Shown: positions 7,256 through 14,203 of the stretch, in pieces
Position numbering within the stretch: the stretch's first letter is position 1
How the letters are laid out: the number at the start of each line of letters is the position of its first letter
NCBI GenBank assembly: GCA_036263035.1
Contig: DATAHR010000022.1
Coordinates: 1 to 25,439 of the forward strand
Source of the DNA: JAICYJ01 sp036263035
GTDB taxonomy: Bacteria > Actinomycetota > Thermoleophilia > Gaiellales > JAICJC01
Direction of reading: 5' to 3'
Length of the DNA stretch: 25,439 nt
Notes under the pieces: model-generated
Database searches by the model: none
Told to the model about the DNA's origin: nothing
Seen by the model: only the letters and a program-made list of their open reading frames with translations
Translations under genes and position numbers: made by a program

Positions 7256-7395
7256 TGAACTCCCACCCCCTGTTGGATGCCACCGTTGGGTTGCCCGGTT
7301 ATCCGAGCCGGTAAACGGACCGTGGCGATGATCTGTACGTGTTATGGATCAGTGGGATCTCTCGGAACGCCGGCGGCGTACCGATACGTGGGTGC

Positions 7396-7899
7396 ATGGA
7401 GGATCAGCCGGCCCCGATCAGCGGCCACGCGCCCGCTGCCGCCGCGGCGATCGTCGCCTACTGGCTGGCCGACGGCTACGTGATCGGCCTGCCGGTCGCA
7501 GCCCTGGCGGCGACGTGGAACCCGCTCGTCGTCTTCCTGGTCGGACTTGCCATCGTCATCCCGATCAACCTGGCGGCATGCCGCTTCATCGACAGGGCGT
7601 GGAGCAGCTGGGCGAACGGCAGCAGCGGCGCGCGCGTCGAGCGACAGCTGGACAAGGTGCGGCCGACCCGGTTCGGCAGGGCGGCGACGCGATGGATCTC
7701 GAGCGACTCCGACGCGCGCTTTGCCGCTGCGGCAGCGCTCACCTGCGCCATCGTGGCCGTCACGCTGGGGCGAAGCGTCGGCGACCGGCCTCTCGGCTCG
7801 CGCCGCGTGCTGCTTGCGGCCGTGAGCTACGCGCTCTTCTCTGTCGGCCTGTTCACCGTCGCCGGCGCTGCGGCCGGCACGGCGGTCAGGTTCCTGTAG
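7396..7899 (+). CDS. multi-pass membrane protein, function unknown
   Basis: 167 aa from the ATG at 7396. Hydrophobic segments are visible at about residues 12-36 (AAAAAIVAYWLADGYVIGLP), 38-60 (NPLVVFLVGLAIVIPINLAA), about 109-128 and about 138-165. A basic loop (SGARVERQLDKVRPTRFGRA) lies between the second and third, so four helices with a cytoplasmic loop is the likely topology. No family is recognised. The frame extends 19 codons further upstream without a better start, and no clear ribosome site marks either. Its 3' end overlaps the convergent small membrane protein gene by 14 bp. It is divergent from the CxxC protein gene, with 140 bp between them that hold no recognised element. Confidence 0.7.
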   Translation: MEDQPAPISGHAPAAAAAIVAYWLADGYVIGLPVAALAATWNPLVVFLVGLAIVIPINLAACRFIDRAWSSWANGSSGARVERQLDKVRPTRFGRAATRWISSDSDARFAAAAALTCAIVAVTLGRSVGDRPLGSRRVLLAAVSYALFSVGLFTVAGAAAGTAVRFL

Positions 7900-8206
7900 C
7901 GGTCGGCGCCACCTCCCCGCGCCACAGCAGGCCCCAGAGCACCCGCGGCGCCCGTCTCCAGCCGACACGCTTGACGACGTCCACGGTCGGTCGTCCCGCC
8001 ACGGCGACTCCCAGGATGCCGATCACGATCTGGACGCCCCAGATAGCCAGCCGCACCTTTTCGGCCTGCGATCCGGACAGCGAGTCGAGCGCGATGACGA
8101 CCTGAGCGATCGGGAGCCAGGAGAGCACCACCAGGCCGACGCCGAGGCGAATGCGAAGCCCGTTCGGCATCATCACGGAGCCGTCGCTCTCGGGAGCCTC
8201 CGACAC
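7886..8206 (-). CDS. small two-helix membrane protein, function unknown
   Basis: 106 aa from a GTG at 8206, chosen because GGAGGAG lies 4-5 nt upstream. The much longer open frame to 8590 is only the antisense shadow of the cyclase domain. Two hydrophobic helices are visible (IRLGVGLVVLSWLPIAQVVIA and VRLAIWGVQIVIGILGVAVA), then a basic tail with KRVGWRRAPRVLW. It lies 26 bp behind the cyclase gene in the same direction, so the two are probably cotranscribed, and a role linked to that cyclase is possible but unproven. The end overlaps the convergent gene by 14 bp. Confidence 0.65.
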   Translation of the reverse strand: MSEAPESDGSVMMPNGLRIRLGVGLVVLSWLPIAQVVIALDSLSGSQAEKVRLAIWGVQIVIGILGVAVAGRPTVDVVKRVGWRRAPRVLWGLLWRGEVAPTATGT

Positions 8207-8232
8207 GTTCTCCTCCAGGCGGGGACGCGCCT

Positions 8233-9600
8233 TCAGGATCCAGGCGCTACGACGAACGTTCGCCAGCGGTCGGGCACACCCTTCAGCTCCTGCTCCCCGC
8301 GGTCCTCGAACCGGAACCCGCTTCCGGCGACCAGATCCTTCACGGTCTGGGTCACGACCACCTCTCCCCCGCCTGCCGTGCCGAGCACGCGCGCGCCGAT
8401 CGTGACGGCGACGCCTCCCGGCTTCCCGTCGATCACCTCGCACTCGCCGATGTGCACCGCCGCTCGCGTCTGCAAGCCCAATGCTGTGACGCGCTCGGCG
8501 ATCTCGCGGGCACAGTGGATCGCCCGGGCCGGCCCGACGAAGCTGCAGAAGAACCCGTCCCCGGCGGTGTCGTGCTCCGTACCGTCCCACCGCGCGAGCG
8601 CGTCGCGGACGATGCCGTGATGCTGGAGGACGAGCTCGCGCCAGGCCCGGTCGCCGATCGCGGCCTGCCGCCGGGACGACTCGACGATGTCGGTGAACAG
8701 CACGCTCGCCAGAACCGTCGAGGGCTCCTCCCGCGGGTGTTCGATACCCGCCAGATCGCGGAAGACCTGCAGCTGCGCCGGCAGGTTGAGTCCAGCGCGC
8801 CCCGCCAGCACGTGGAGGTTGGCGTTCCGCATCAGCGACGCCGTGTACTCCGCCTCCTCACGTTGCGTCTGGCCGTCGCCCTCGCCGATCAGGAGGGCGG
8901 CCGGTGCCTGAACGCTCGGCAGGATCTGCCGCACGTCCGTCTGCCAGGCGATGCGCGTGAGCGCCTCGGCCACGTCAGGCGTGGCGGTGTTCCTGTTGAT
9001 CCGCGCATACAGGCGAACGAGATCGTCGTCGACCGCCAGCTCATGACGTCGCTCGTGCGGAACACCGGTGCGCTGCGCCGCCCGCGAGAGCGCGAGCTCC
9101 CGGGTGTACTCCGTCGTGCCCCACTGCCGCCCCGCGACGATCTCGGCCTCGAATTCCTCCGGGCGCTGGCCCCAAGGGTAGTCCGGGTCCCAGGCCAGCC
9201 GCGGACGGGGATAGGTCCAGAACAGCGCCGACACCCGCTCCGGGTGCTGGGCCGCAAACAGCGCATGCATTGCGCCTGTCGATGCGGCCGCGACCAGGAT
9301 GGGCGCCTCCGACCGCACCTCGTCGAGCACCTCCAGCAGGTCGGCGGCCCGTGTCTCGAGGTTCGGTGGCGGCACGTTCCTGCTCGACGCGCCGGTTCCC
9401 CGCCGGTCGTGCAGGATCACGCGGGCGAACTCCGCGAGCTGGGAGAGCGTCGGGCCCCAGTCGGGCTCCTCCCAGATCAGGTCGACGTTGCCGGCGAACA
9501 TGTGGAAGTCGACCGCGACGTCGACCGGCCCCGAGCCCGCGACCTGGTACGCGATGTAGACCCCGTCGGCGGTCTGCAGATAGCGCGTGTCCGGGTTCAC
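8233..9600 (-). CDS. alpha/beta hydrolase - class III nucleotidyl cyclase fusion
   Basis: 455 aa from a GTG at 9600. Residues 1-285 are an alpha/beta-hydrolase-like domain, with oxyanion region HDRRGTGAS and Ser107 in VAAASTGAM. Residues 296-455 are a class III cyclase catalytic domain: VLFTDIVES with metal Asp304, and DTAGDGF with metal Asp348. The transition-state motif reads VAVTIGARV, keeping Arg404 but lacking the usual Asn. The end is the family's KDLVAGSGFRFEDRGEQELKGVPDRW. It probably makes cAMP or cGMP in the cytosol, with the hydrolase part as a sensor. That part has no clear catalytic His, since GRAGLNLP stands where G-x-x-H is expected. TAAGGT lies 6 nt before the GTG, suggesting a leaderless mRNA. 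The small membrane protein gene follows after 26 bp. Confidence 0.88.
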   Translation of the reverse strand: MNPDTRYLQTADGVYIAYQVAGSGPVDVAVDFHMFAGNVDLIWEEPDWGPTLSQLAEFARVILHDRRGTGASSRNVPPPNLETRAADLLEVLDEVRSEAPILVAAASTGAMHALFAAQHPERVSALFWTYPRPRLAWDPDYPWGQRPEEFEAEIVAGRQWGTTEYTRELALSRAAQRTGVPHERRHELAVDDDLVRLYARINRNTATPDVAEALTRIAWQTDVRQILPSVQAPAALLIGEGDGQTQREEAEYTASLMRNANLHVLAGRAGLNLPAQLQVFRDLAGIEHPREEPSTVLASVLFTDIVESSRRQAAIGDRAWRELVLQHHGIVRDALARWDGTEHDTAGDGFFCSFVGPARAIHCAREIAERVTALGLQTRAAVHIGECEVIDGKPGGVAVTIGARVLGTAGGGEVVVTQTVKDLVAGSGFRFEDRGEQELKGVPDRWRTFVVAPGS

Positions 9601-9606
9601 ATCGCG

Positions 9607-9612
9607 ACCTTA
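9607..9612 (-). promoter_or_regulatory. -10-like box (TAAGGT) of a leaderless cyclase mRNA
   Basis: TAAGGT on the minus strand ends 6 nt before the GTG at 9600. The hexamer and distance match those of the hydrolase gene at 918. No Shine-Dalgarno is seen. Confidence 0.5.
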
Positions 9613-9709
9613 CATCGGGCCCGCGATGGGGGCGTGTCGCCCGCCCACTCAGGCGTTACCCAGGCTAAGCTCGAACGAGCCTCGACGAACCACGGGACAG
9701 GAGCACGCC

Positions 9710-10108
9710 ATGGCAACCGACTCAACCGAGAAGACCGCGACCGAGCAGATCGACGAGCGCATCGCCGGACTGGGCGACTGGCGCGGCGAGACGCTGAGCC
9801 GGATGCGCGAGCTCATCCACCAGGCCGATCCAGAGGTGGTCGAGGAGTGGAAGTGGGCGAAGGCCACCAGCCCGGGCACGCCGGTCTGGTCGCACGACGG
9901 CATCATCTGCACCGGCGAGTCCTACAAGGAGGTCGTCAAGCTGACCTTCATGAAGGGCGCCTCGTTGGACGATCCGGCGAAGCTGTTCAACTCGAGCCTC
10001 GACGGGAACGCGCGGCGGGCGATCGACATCCGCGAGGGCGAGCAGGTGGACGCTGAGGCGTTCAAGGCGCTGATCCGCGCGGCGGTCGATCTCAACTCGC
10101 GGAAGTAG
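9710..10108 (+). CDS. DUF1801 domain protein
   Basis: 132 aa. The pattern of the DUF1801 (YdhG-like) family is visible: RGETLSRMRELIHQADPEVVEEWKWA, then SPGTPVWSHDGIICTGESYKEVVKLTFMKGA and a C-terminal helix. The fold is small and cytosolic, and no biochemical role is established for it. The ATG at 9710 is preceded by GACAGGAG, a good ribosome site. The open frame upstream of it overlaps the promoter of the divergent cyclase gene and is not coding. Downstream is the 88-bp tandem repeat. Confidence 0.8.
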   Translation: MATDSTEKTATEQIDERIAGLGDWRGETLSRMRELIHQADPEVVEEWKWAKATSPGTPVWSHDGIICTGESYKEVVKLTFMKGASLDDPAKLFNSSLDGNARRAIDIREGEQVDAEAFKALIRAAVDLNSRK

Positions 10109-10141
10109 GCCAGGCGCCGGCGGCTGACGGCCGTCTGTGAA

Positions 10142-10350
10142 GGCTGGCCGCAGCGCGGCCAGGCGGTGTCAAACTCGAGCGTCGGGCCCCGTGGCGCGAT
10201 CGGCACACGATCGTTGCGATCGCCATGGAGCCTGGCCGCTGCGCGGCCAGGCGGTGTCAAACCCGGCCGTCGGGCCCCGTTGCGCGATCGGCACACGATC
10301 GTTGCGTTCGCTATGGAGCCTGGCCGCTGCGCGGCCAGGCGGTCTCAAAG
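10142..10350. repeat. 88-bp tandem hairpin repeat, about 2.4 copies
   Basis: Copies start at 10142, 10230 and 10318, exactly 88 bp apart; the third stops after about 33 bp. Each begins with a 23-nt hairpin: GCCTGGCCGC, TGC, GCGGCCAGGC in copies 2 and 3, slightly changed in copy 1. Then come CGGTGTCAAA, a GGGCCCC block, and a second stem CGATCG-GCACA-CGATCG. Copies 1 and 2 differ at few positions. The unit is too long and has no spacer structure for CRISPR, and it resembles a REP/BIME-like array. The 333-bp stretch 10109-10441 contains no gene, only this array and flanking sequence. It may also end the transcripts of the two flanking convergent genes. Confidence 0.85.
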
Positions 10351-10441
10351 CATGGCGTCGGCGCTCGTGACCGGATCGTGGCATCGCCGTTGGCCGGGTC
10401 GCGCCCTCATCCCCCACAGTGTCGGCCGGCCCGTCCCGCGC

Positions 10442-11047
10442 CTAGCTGATGCGACCCTGCTGCCGCGCTCGCTCCAGCAGCCCGGGCGGCATCGGCACTC
10501 CGGGCGCCTGCCTGTCCACCAGGTAGTGCACGAACACGTACAGCATCGGCGCCCACGCGGCATCGAACCGCAGCACCGGGTGGCCGGCACCCTGGAACTG
10601 CACGCCGGGCATCCCGCCCGCGCCGGTGGTCAGCTCGACAGGCGAGGTCTGCGCGTACCAGAACGACTCGTTCTGTCCGCCGCTGCCGACGGCGAGCATG
10701 CGCTGGCTGGTGGCGATCAGGTCAGCCGTTCCCAGCATGTGCCAGCGGGGAACCGCCGCCCGTTCCGCCTCGGCCTTCTTCGCCGAGTTGCGGGCGATGC
10801 TGGCCGCACCGGTGAGCGCCAGCCCGACCGGGCCGCCAACCAGCAGGAACGAGCGGTTGTAGGGCTTGTCCTCGCCGAAGTAGCCGCTGACGGCGGTCGC
10901 CGGAAGCGTCAGGTGCGCGACCTCGCCCGGCCCAAGCGGCATGGTCGCCGCCTCCTGCGGCAGCGGCGTGCCGGCCGCCAGCGCGCCGGCCCATTGGTAG
11001 GCGCGCAGGTACCCCTCGTCTATCACACTCCAGGCGGCGACTCCCAT
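10442..11047 (-). CDS. conserved-looking hypothetical protein
   Basis: 201 aa, family not recognised. The middle has a hydrophobic Gly/Ala-rich segment (FLLVGGPVGLALTGAASIA) followed by a basic/acidic helix (RNSAKKAEAERAA). Aromatic-rich strands come next (PRWHMLGTADLIATSQRMLAV, then ESFWYAQTSPVELT). The order of a helical hairpin and then strands is reminiscent of bacterial PH-like proteins, but this is a loose impression. No signal peptide is evident. TAGCGT ends 6 nt before the ATG at 11047, suggesting a leaderless mRNA. The gene lies 52 bp behind the HTH_42 gene in the same direction but appears to have its own promoter. Confidence 0.7.
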   Translation of the reverse strand: MGVAAWSVIDEGYLRAYQWAGALAAGTPLPQEAATMPLGPGEVAHLTLPATAVSGYFGEDKPYNRSFLLVGGPVGLALTGAASIARNSAKKAEAERAAVPRWHMLGTADLIATSQRMLAVGSGGQNESFWYAQTSPVELTTGAGGMPGVQFQGAGHPVLRFDAAWAPMLYVFVHYLVDRQAPGVPMPPGLLERARQQGRIS

Positions 11048-11053
11048 GCTGCA

Positions 11054-11059
11054 ACGCTA
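11054..11059 (-). promoter_or_regulatory. -10-like box (TAGCGT), leaderless start at 11047
   Basis: TAGCGT on the minus strand ends 6 nt before the ATG at 11047, with no ribosome site between. Confidence 0.45.
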
Positions 11060-11099
11060 TCGATGCCGCCGCCGCGCGCCCCGCCCAGATGGGATGAGA

Positions 11100-12116
11100 T
11101 CACTCCTCCCACTGCACGCGGACGCCGCGGTCGAGCCCCGGCAGCGGCAGGTCCGCGGCCTCCGCCTCGACGGCCGCTCGGTCCTGCGCCGCCAGCGCAT
11201 CCCAGGCATGCGCCGTGACCACGTCGTGAGCTCGGCGCCACGTGCCTCTCACCTCGCCCCGGACGAGCAGCGCCCCGGGCCAGACCCGCGACGTCCACAG
11301 CTCGGCCTGACGGTCGGGCTCGGGCACGAGCAGCGTGCGATCTGCCCCCCACAGCAGGTAGTAGGCATCTCCGCTCGGCAGCAGCCGCACCGCCGCCGGG
11401 TCCGCAGGCGCGGCGCGCATCGTCCCCTCGTCGGCTGCCAGCAGCCGGCCGTCGCCGATCGGCGTACGGGCCGGAACCAGCTCGCCCTCCAGGGCCGCGA
11501 AGGACGCTCTCGCGGCGCGGGCGCCGATGCCGGCCCACTTCGCGAACGCCTCCGCGGTCGACGGGCCGAACACGTGCAGGAAGCGGCGGGCGAGCTCGAG
11601 CTGCGCGTCTCGGGGCGATGTGTCGGGCGCCGGCACCACCCACACCGTCGGCGCCCGCGCGCCCTCCCAGCGGATCAGCATGCGCCCGGTGGTGGCGCCG
11701 TACCGCAGCGAGTTGGCGTTGACCCCGAGCCCGCTGCCCGCCTCGCTGTAGGCACGCCGGCCGCCGCCCAGATGCCGCTCGAGCTGGTCGGCCGCCCGCT
11801 CCGCACGCCGCCGTCCCCGCTCGTCATCGGGCAGCCTGCCCAGCGAGAAGGGCGCCAGGTCCTCGGCGGCGACCACGTAGACCTGGTAGCGCGGGCCCCA
11901 GAGCTGGATCAGGGACGGGTGCTCCCAGCCGGCGTGGTCGACGCCCGCCACGCGCGCGTGCAGGGAGAGCACCGCAGCGCGGGGCATGCTGTCCTGCAGG
12001 CCCGCCCAGGCCGCCCTGCCCAGCGACTTCGCACCGGCGGGCAGGCGCTGATCGAGGAAGCCGACCCGGCGCCGGAAGGCGAGGATCTGGTCACGGGTCA
12101 GCGTCAGCTCCGCCAT
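11100..12116 (-). CDS. winged-helix DNA-binding protein of the HTH_42 / AlkZ-like family
   Basis: 338 aa. The order of segments is that of the HTH_42 superfamily, which includes the DNA glycosylases AlkZ and YcaQ. An N-terminal helix is ITRDQ-like (LTLTRDQILAFRRRVGFLDQRLP). An early PRAAVLSLHARV strand and LIQLWGPRYQVYVVAAEDLAPF follow. Then come winged-helix repeats (RFLHVFGPSTAEAFAKWAGIGARAARASFAALE) and a C-terminal strand-rich part (RLLPSGDAYYLLWG, GALLVRGEVRGTW). I cannot find the QxQ catalytic motif of AlkZ; SLHAR stands near where it would be expected. Glycosylase activity is therefore uncertain. The ATG at 12116 has TAGGGT 6 nt upstream. It is divergent, by 38 bp, from the VOC gene. 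Confidence 0.8.
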   Translation of the reverse strand: MAELTLTRDQILAFRRRVGFLDQRLPAGAKSLGRAAWAGLQDSMPRAAVLSLHARVAGVDHAGWEHPSLIQLWGPRYQVYVVAAEDLAPFSLGRLPDDERGRRRAERAADQLERHLGGGRRAYSEAGSGLGVNANSLRYGATTGRMLIRWEGARAPTVWVVPAPDTSPRDAQLELARRFLHVFGPSTAEAFAKWAGIGARAARASFAALEGELVPARTPIGDGRLLAADEGTMRAAPADPAAVRLLPSGDAYYLLWGADRTLLVPEPDRQAELWTSRVWPGALLVRGEVRGTWRRAHDVVTAHAWDALAAQDRAAVEAEAADLPLPGLDRGVRVQWEE

Positions 12117-12122
12117 CCGGCC

Positions 12123-12128
12123 ACCCTA
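12123..12128 (-). promoter_or_regulatory. -10-like box (TAGGGT), leaderless start at 12116
   Basis: TAGGGT on the minus strand ends 6 nt before the ATG at 12116. It lies within the 38-bp gap shared with the divergent VOC gene. Confidence 0.5.
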
Positions 12129-12140
12129 GCCCAGCCCAGG

Positions 12141-12146
12141 TAGCAT
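12141..12146 (+). promoter_or_regulatory. -10-like box (TAGCAT), leaderless start at 12155
   Basis: TAGCAT ends 8 nt before the ATG at 12155 and lies 12 bp from the opposing -10 box. The two polymerase footprints must overlap. Confidence 0.5.
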
Positions 12147-12154
12147 CTCTCACC

Positions 12155-12709
12155 ATGAGCGGACCCCAGGGATCGATCGAGCCGCGCGAACGAGGCAGCC
12201 GCCCGATCGACCCCGGCGTGACGATCGGCCACGTCCACCTGCGCACCTCCGATATCGACCGCGTGCGCCGGTTCTACGTCGACGTGCTCGGCTTCGACGT
12301 CGTGATGGAAGCGCGAGACGTCCCCGGCTGGGGGACGACCGGCGACATGCTGTTCGTCTCGGCAGGCGGCTACCACCACCACCTCGGGTTCAACACGTGG
12401 AAGTCCGCCGGCGGCGGGCCGCAGCCCGACGGCGTCGCCGGGCTCCACCACGTTGCCATCCGCTACCCGACGCGGGCCGCGCTCGCCGACGCACTGCGAA
12501 GGCTTCGCGAGGCCGACTGGCCGATCCGCCAGGCGACCGACCACGGCACGCACGAGGCGATCTATGTCAGCGACCCCGACGGCAACGATGTGGAGCTGAT
12601 GTGGGACCGCCCGGTCGAGCAGTGGCCTCGCGACGGCGAGGGCCACATCGCGTTCGTGGGCGAGGATCTGGACATTGAGGCGCTTCTGCGGGACGCGCCG
12701 GACCGCTGA
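12155..12709 (+). CDS. VOC family protein (glyoxalase / extradiol dioxygenase fold)
   Basis: 184 aa with two beta-alpha-beta-beta-beta modules. The first starts at IGHVHLRTSDIDRVRRFYVDVLGFDV and the second at LHHVAIRYPTRAALADAL. Likely metal ligands are His26 or His28, His98 or His99, and Glu147 in SDPDGNDVELMWDRP. YHHHLGFNTWKS in the first module resembles CatE-type catechol 2,3-dioxygenases. The substrate is unknown, and it may be a dioxygenase, lyase or resistance-type VOC enzyme. It is about 30 residues longer at the N-terminus than a minimal VOC protein, with a polar extension. Probably leaderless from 12155. It converges on the cupin gene, with 4 bp between stops. Confidence 0.87.
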   Translation: MSGPQGSIEPRERGSRPIDPGVTIGHVHLRTSDIDRVRRFYVDVLGFDVVMEARDVPGWGTTGDMLFVSAGGYHHHLGFNTWKSAGGGPQPDGVAGLHHVAIRYPTRAALADALRRLREADWPIRQATDHGTHEAIYVSDPDGNDVELMWDRPVEQWPRDGEGHIAFVGEDLDIEALLRDAPDR

Positions 12710-12713
12710 CGCG

Positions 12714-13139
12714 TCACCCGTCGACCGACGGATCCCGGGCCAGATCGGAGAAGTGCTCGGGCCGCCAGCTGGTCTCGAAGCATCCCGGACGACAGCCGAC
12801 GGCAAGGATGCTCGCCCCCTCGTCGATGGCCTCAGCGGCACGCCGAAGCTGCGGATCCCGAACCACCAGGAGCGCACCGGCGTCACCCTCGAACCGCTCA
12901 TCGTCCACGGTGAACCGCACCCGACCCGCGAGCACCACGTAGAGCTCCTCTTGCCCGCTCTCGGACTCGTCGTGCTCGGCTGCGAGAAGGTCGCCGGCGG
13001 AGCGGGCGATGTACACGTTGACCCCGAAGGCGGTCAAACCGAGGTGATGCTGCACCGGCTTCCAGGCGGGATCCCCGGGGTCGGTGGCCGACGGCACGTC
13101 CGGCAGTGCGTCGAGCTGCGTGAACGTGAACCCGGCCAC
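12714..13139 (-). CDS. cupin-domain protein
   Basis: 141 aa from a GTG at 13139. A single cupin barrel is visible: EELYVVLAGRVRFTVDDERFEGDAGALLVVRDPQLRRAA, close to the conserved cupin motif 1 and 2 layout. The acidic EHDESESGQEE just before it stands where the usual metal-binding histidines lie, and His60 is the clearest His there. Metal binding is therefore uncertain. The protein is small and cytosolic; this type ranges from sugar isomerases to regulators. TACACT ends 6 nt before the GTG, so the mRNA is probably leaderless. It is divergent from the YcaQ-like gene by about 50 bp. Confidence 0.82.
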   Translation of the reverse strand: MAGFTFTQLDALPDVPSATDPGDPAWKPVQHHLGLTAFGVNVYIARSAGDLLAAEHDESESGQEELYVVLAGRVRFTVDDERFEGDAGALLVVRDPQLRRAAEAIDEGASILAVGCRPGCFETSWRPEHFSDLARDPSVDG

Positions 13140-13145
13140 GGCCCG

Positions 13146-13151
13146 AGTGTA
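13146..13151 (-). promoter_or_regulatory. -10-like box (TACACT), leaderless start at 13139
   Basis: TACACT on the minus strand ends 6 nt before the GTG at 13139. Confidence 0.5.
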
Positions 13152-13176
13152 GCGGTGGGCGCATGCCGGCCATGAG

Positions 13177-13182
13177 TAGGAT
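13177..13182 (+). promoter_or_regulatory. -10-like box (TAGGAT), leaderless GTG start at 13190
   Basis: TAGGAT ends 7 nt before the in-frame GTG at 13190. This argues for that GTG over the ATGs at 13163 and 13172, which lie upstream of or inside the promoter. Confidence 0.5.
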
Positions 13183-13189
13183 CGGCTCG

Positions 13190-14203
13190 GTGAAACTGGC
13201 CGAGGTCAGCCCGGACGAGGGCCGCCGCATCGCGGTGCACGCGCAGCTGCTCGACGGCACGGCCGCGGATGTCCTCAGCACCGTGCGCCATCTCGGCTTC
13301 CTGCAGCTTGATCCCATCTCCACGGTCGCCCCGCCCCAGCACCTCGTGCTCTGGAGCCGGCTGGGGCTGCGCTACGACCGGCGCGAGCTCGACCGCCTGC
13401 TCTGGGAGGAGCGCTCCCTGGTCGAGTGGAACGCGTTTCTCTGGCCGGTGGAGCTCCTGCCCGCCCTGCTGGCACGGATGCATCGGCCGGCCGATGCCGG
13501 CCCGCGGGAGCGGTGGCGGGCGGAGTACCTGTCGGAGAACTCCGACTTCCGGCGGTACGTGCTGGGCGAGCTGGAACGGCGCGGCCCGCTGCTCTCCCGC
13601 GAGATCGGAGATCACCGGCCGAGCGGACGGACGCCGCATCGCTGGTGGGGTGAGCGGAAGGTCGGTCTCATGCTGCAGGTGCTGAACGCGGGCGGCGAGG
13701 TCGCGGTTGTTGGCAGGCGAGGCAACCAGAGGGTCTGGGATCTGGCTGAGCGCTGGTACGGCGATGCCCAGCCGATGCCGTGGCCGGACGCGGAACGGCT
13801 CTTCGACGAGCGTCGCCTGCGGTCGCAGGGTGTTGTCCTGCAACGCGGCCGGCTATCGGCGCACCCGGACGCCGTGGCAGATCCGGTGCCGCGGCGCACG
13901 ACCTTCCTCTCGCCCTTCGACCGGCTGGTATCCGATCGCGACCGGGCGGAGGCGCTGTGGAACTTCCACTACCGGCTCGAGATGTACGTCCCGGCCGCGA
14001 AGCGCCGGTACGGCTACTACGTGATTCCGATCCTGCGGGGGGACAGGCTGCTCGGCCGGATCGAGCCGGTCCACGACCGCCGGGCCGGCCGCCTGCACGT
14101 GCGCGGCGTGTGGTGGGAGCCGGGCGTGCGGCCGGTCTCGCTGGAGGCGCCGCTGCGGCGCCTCGCCCGCTGGCTCGGCGCGGAGCTCGCCCCGGGCATC
14201 TAG
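13190..14203 (+). CDS. YcaQ/AlkX-type DNA glycosylase (crosslink repair family)
   Basis: 337 aa from the GTG at 13190. The family hallmarks of YcaQ (AlkX) are clear. An N-terminal EGRRIAVHAQLL helix leads to LGFLQLDPISTVAPPQH, which holds the Q-x-D catalytic-type motif (Gln39, Asp41). SRLGLRYDRRELD and a winged-helix middle (GPLLSREIGD) follow. The C-terminal block FLSPFDRLVSDRDRAEALWNFHYRLEMYVPAAKRRYGYYVIPIL is almost the family consensus. The enzyme is expected to excise alkylated or crosslinked purines from DNA in the cytosol. An ATG start at 13163 is possible but would overlap the promoter box. A distant HTH_42 relative is encoded 1.1 kb to the left. Its stop and that of the histidine kinase share one CTAG. 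Confidence 0.88.
   Translation: MKLAEVSPDEGRRIAVHAQLLDGTAADVLSTVRHLGFLQLDPISTVAPPQHLVLWSRLGLRYDRRELDRLLWEERSLVEWNAFLWPVELLPALLARMHRPADAGPRERWRAEYLSENSDFRRYVLGELERRGPLLSREIGDHRPSGRTPHRWWGERKVGLMLQVLNAGGEVAVVGRRGNQRVWDLAERWYGDAQPMPWPDAERLFDERRLRSQGVVLQRGRLSAHPDAVADPVPRRTTFLSPFDRLVSDRDRAEALWNFHYRLEMYVPAAKRRYGYYVIPILRGDRLLGRIEPVHDRRAGRLHVRGVWWEPGVRPVSLEAPLRRLARWLGAELAPGI

Noticed and set aside
8207..8590. N-terminal extension of the small two-helix membrane protein
   Set aside because: It overlaps the cyclase catalytic domain in another frame. The GTG at 8206 has a strong ribosome site.
8452..10056. 534-codon open frame on the plus strand
   Set aside because: It is the antisense shadow of the cyclase fusion and runs out of frame into the DUF1801 gene. 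It is Arg/Gly/His-rich with no domain pattern.
10142..10350. CRISPR array
   Set aside because: The 88-bp unit is repeated head to tail with no unique spacers, and no cas genes are nearby.
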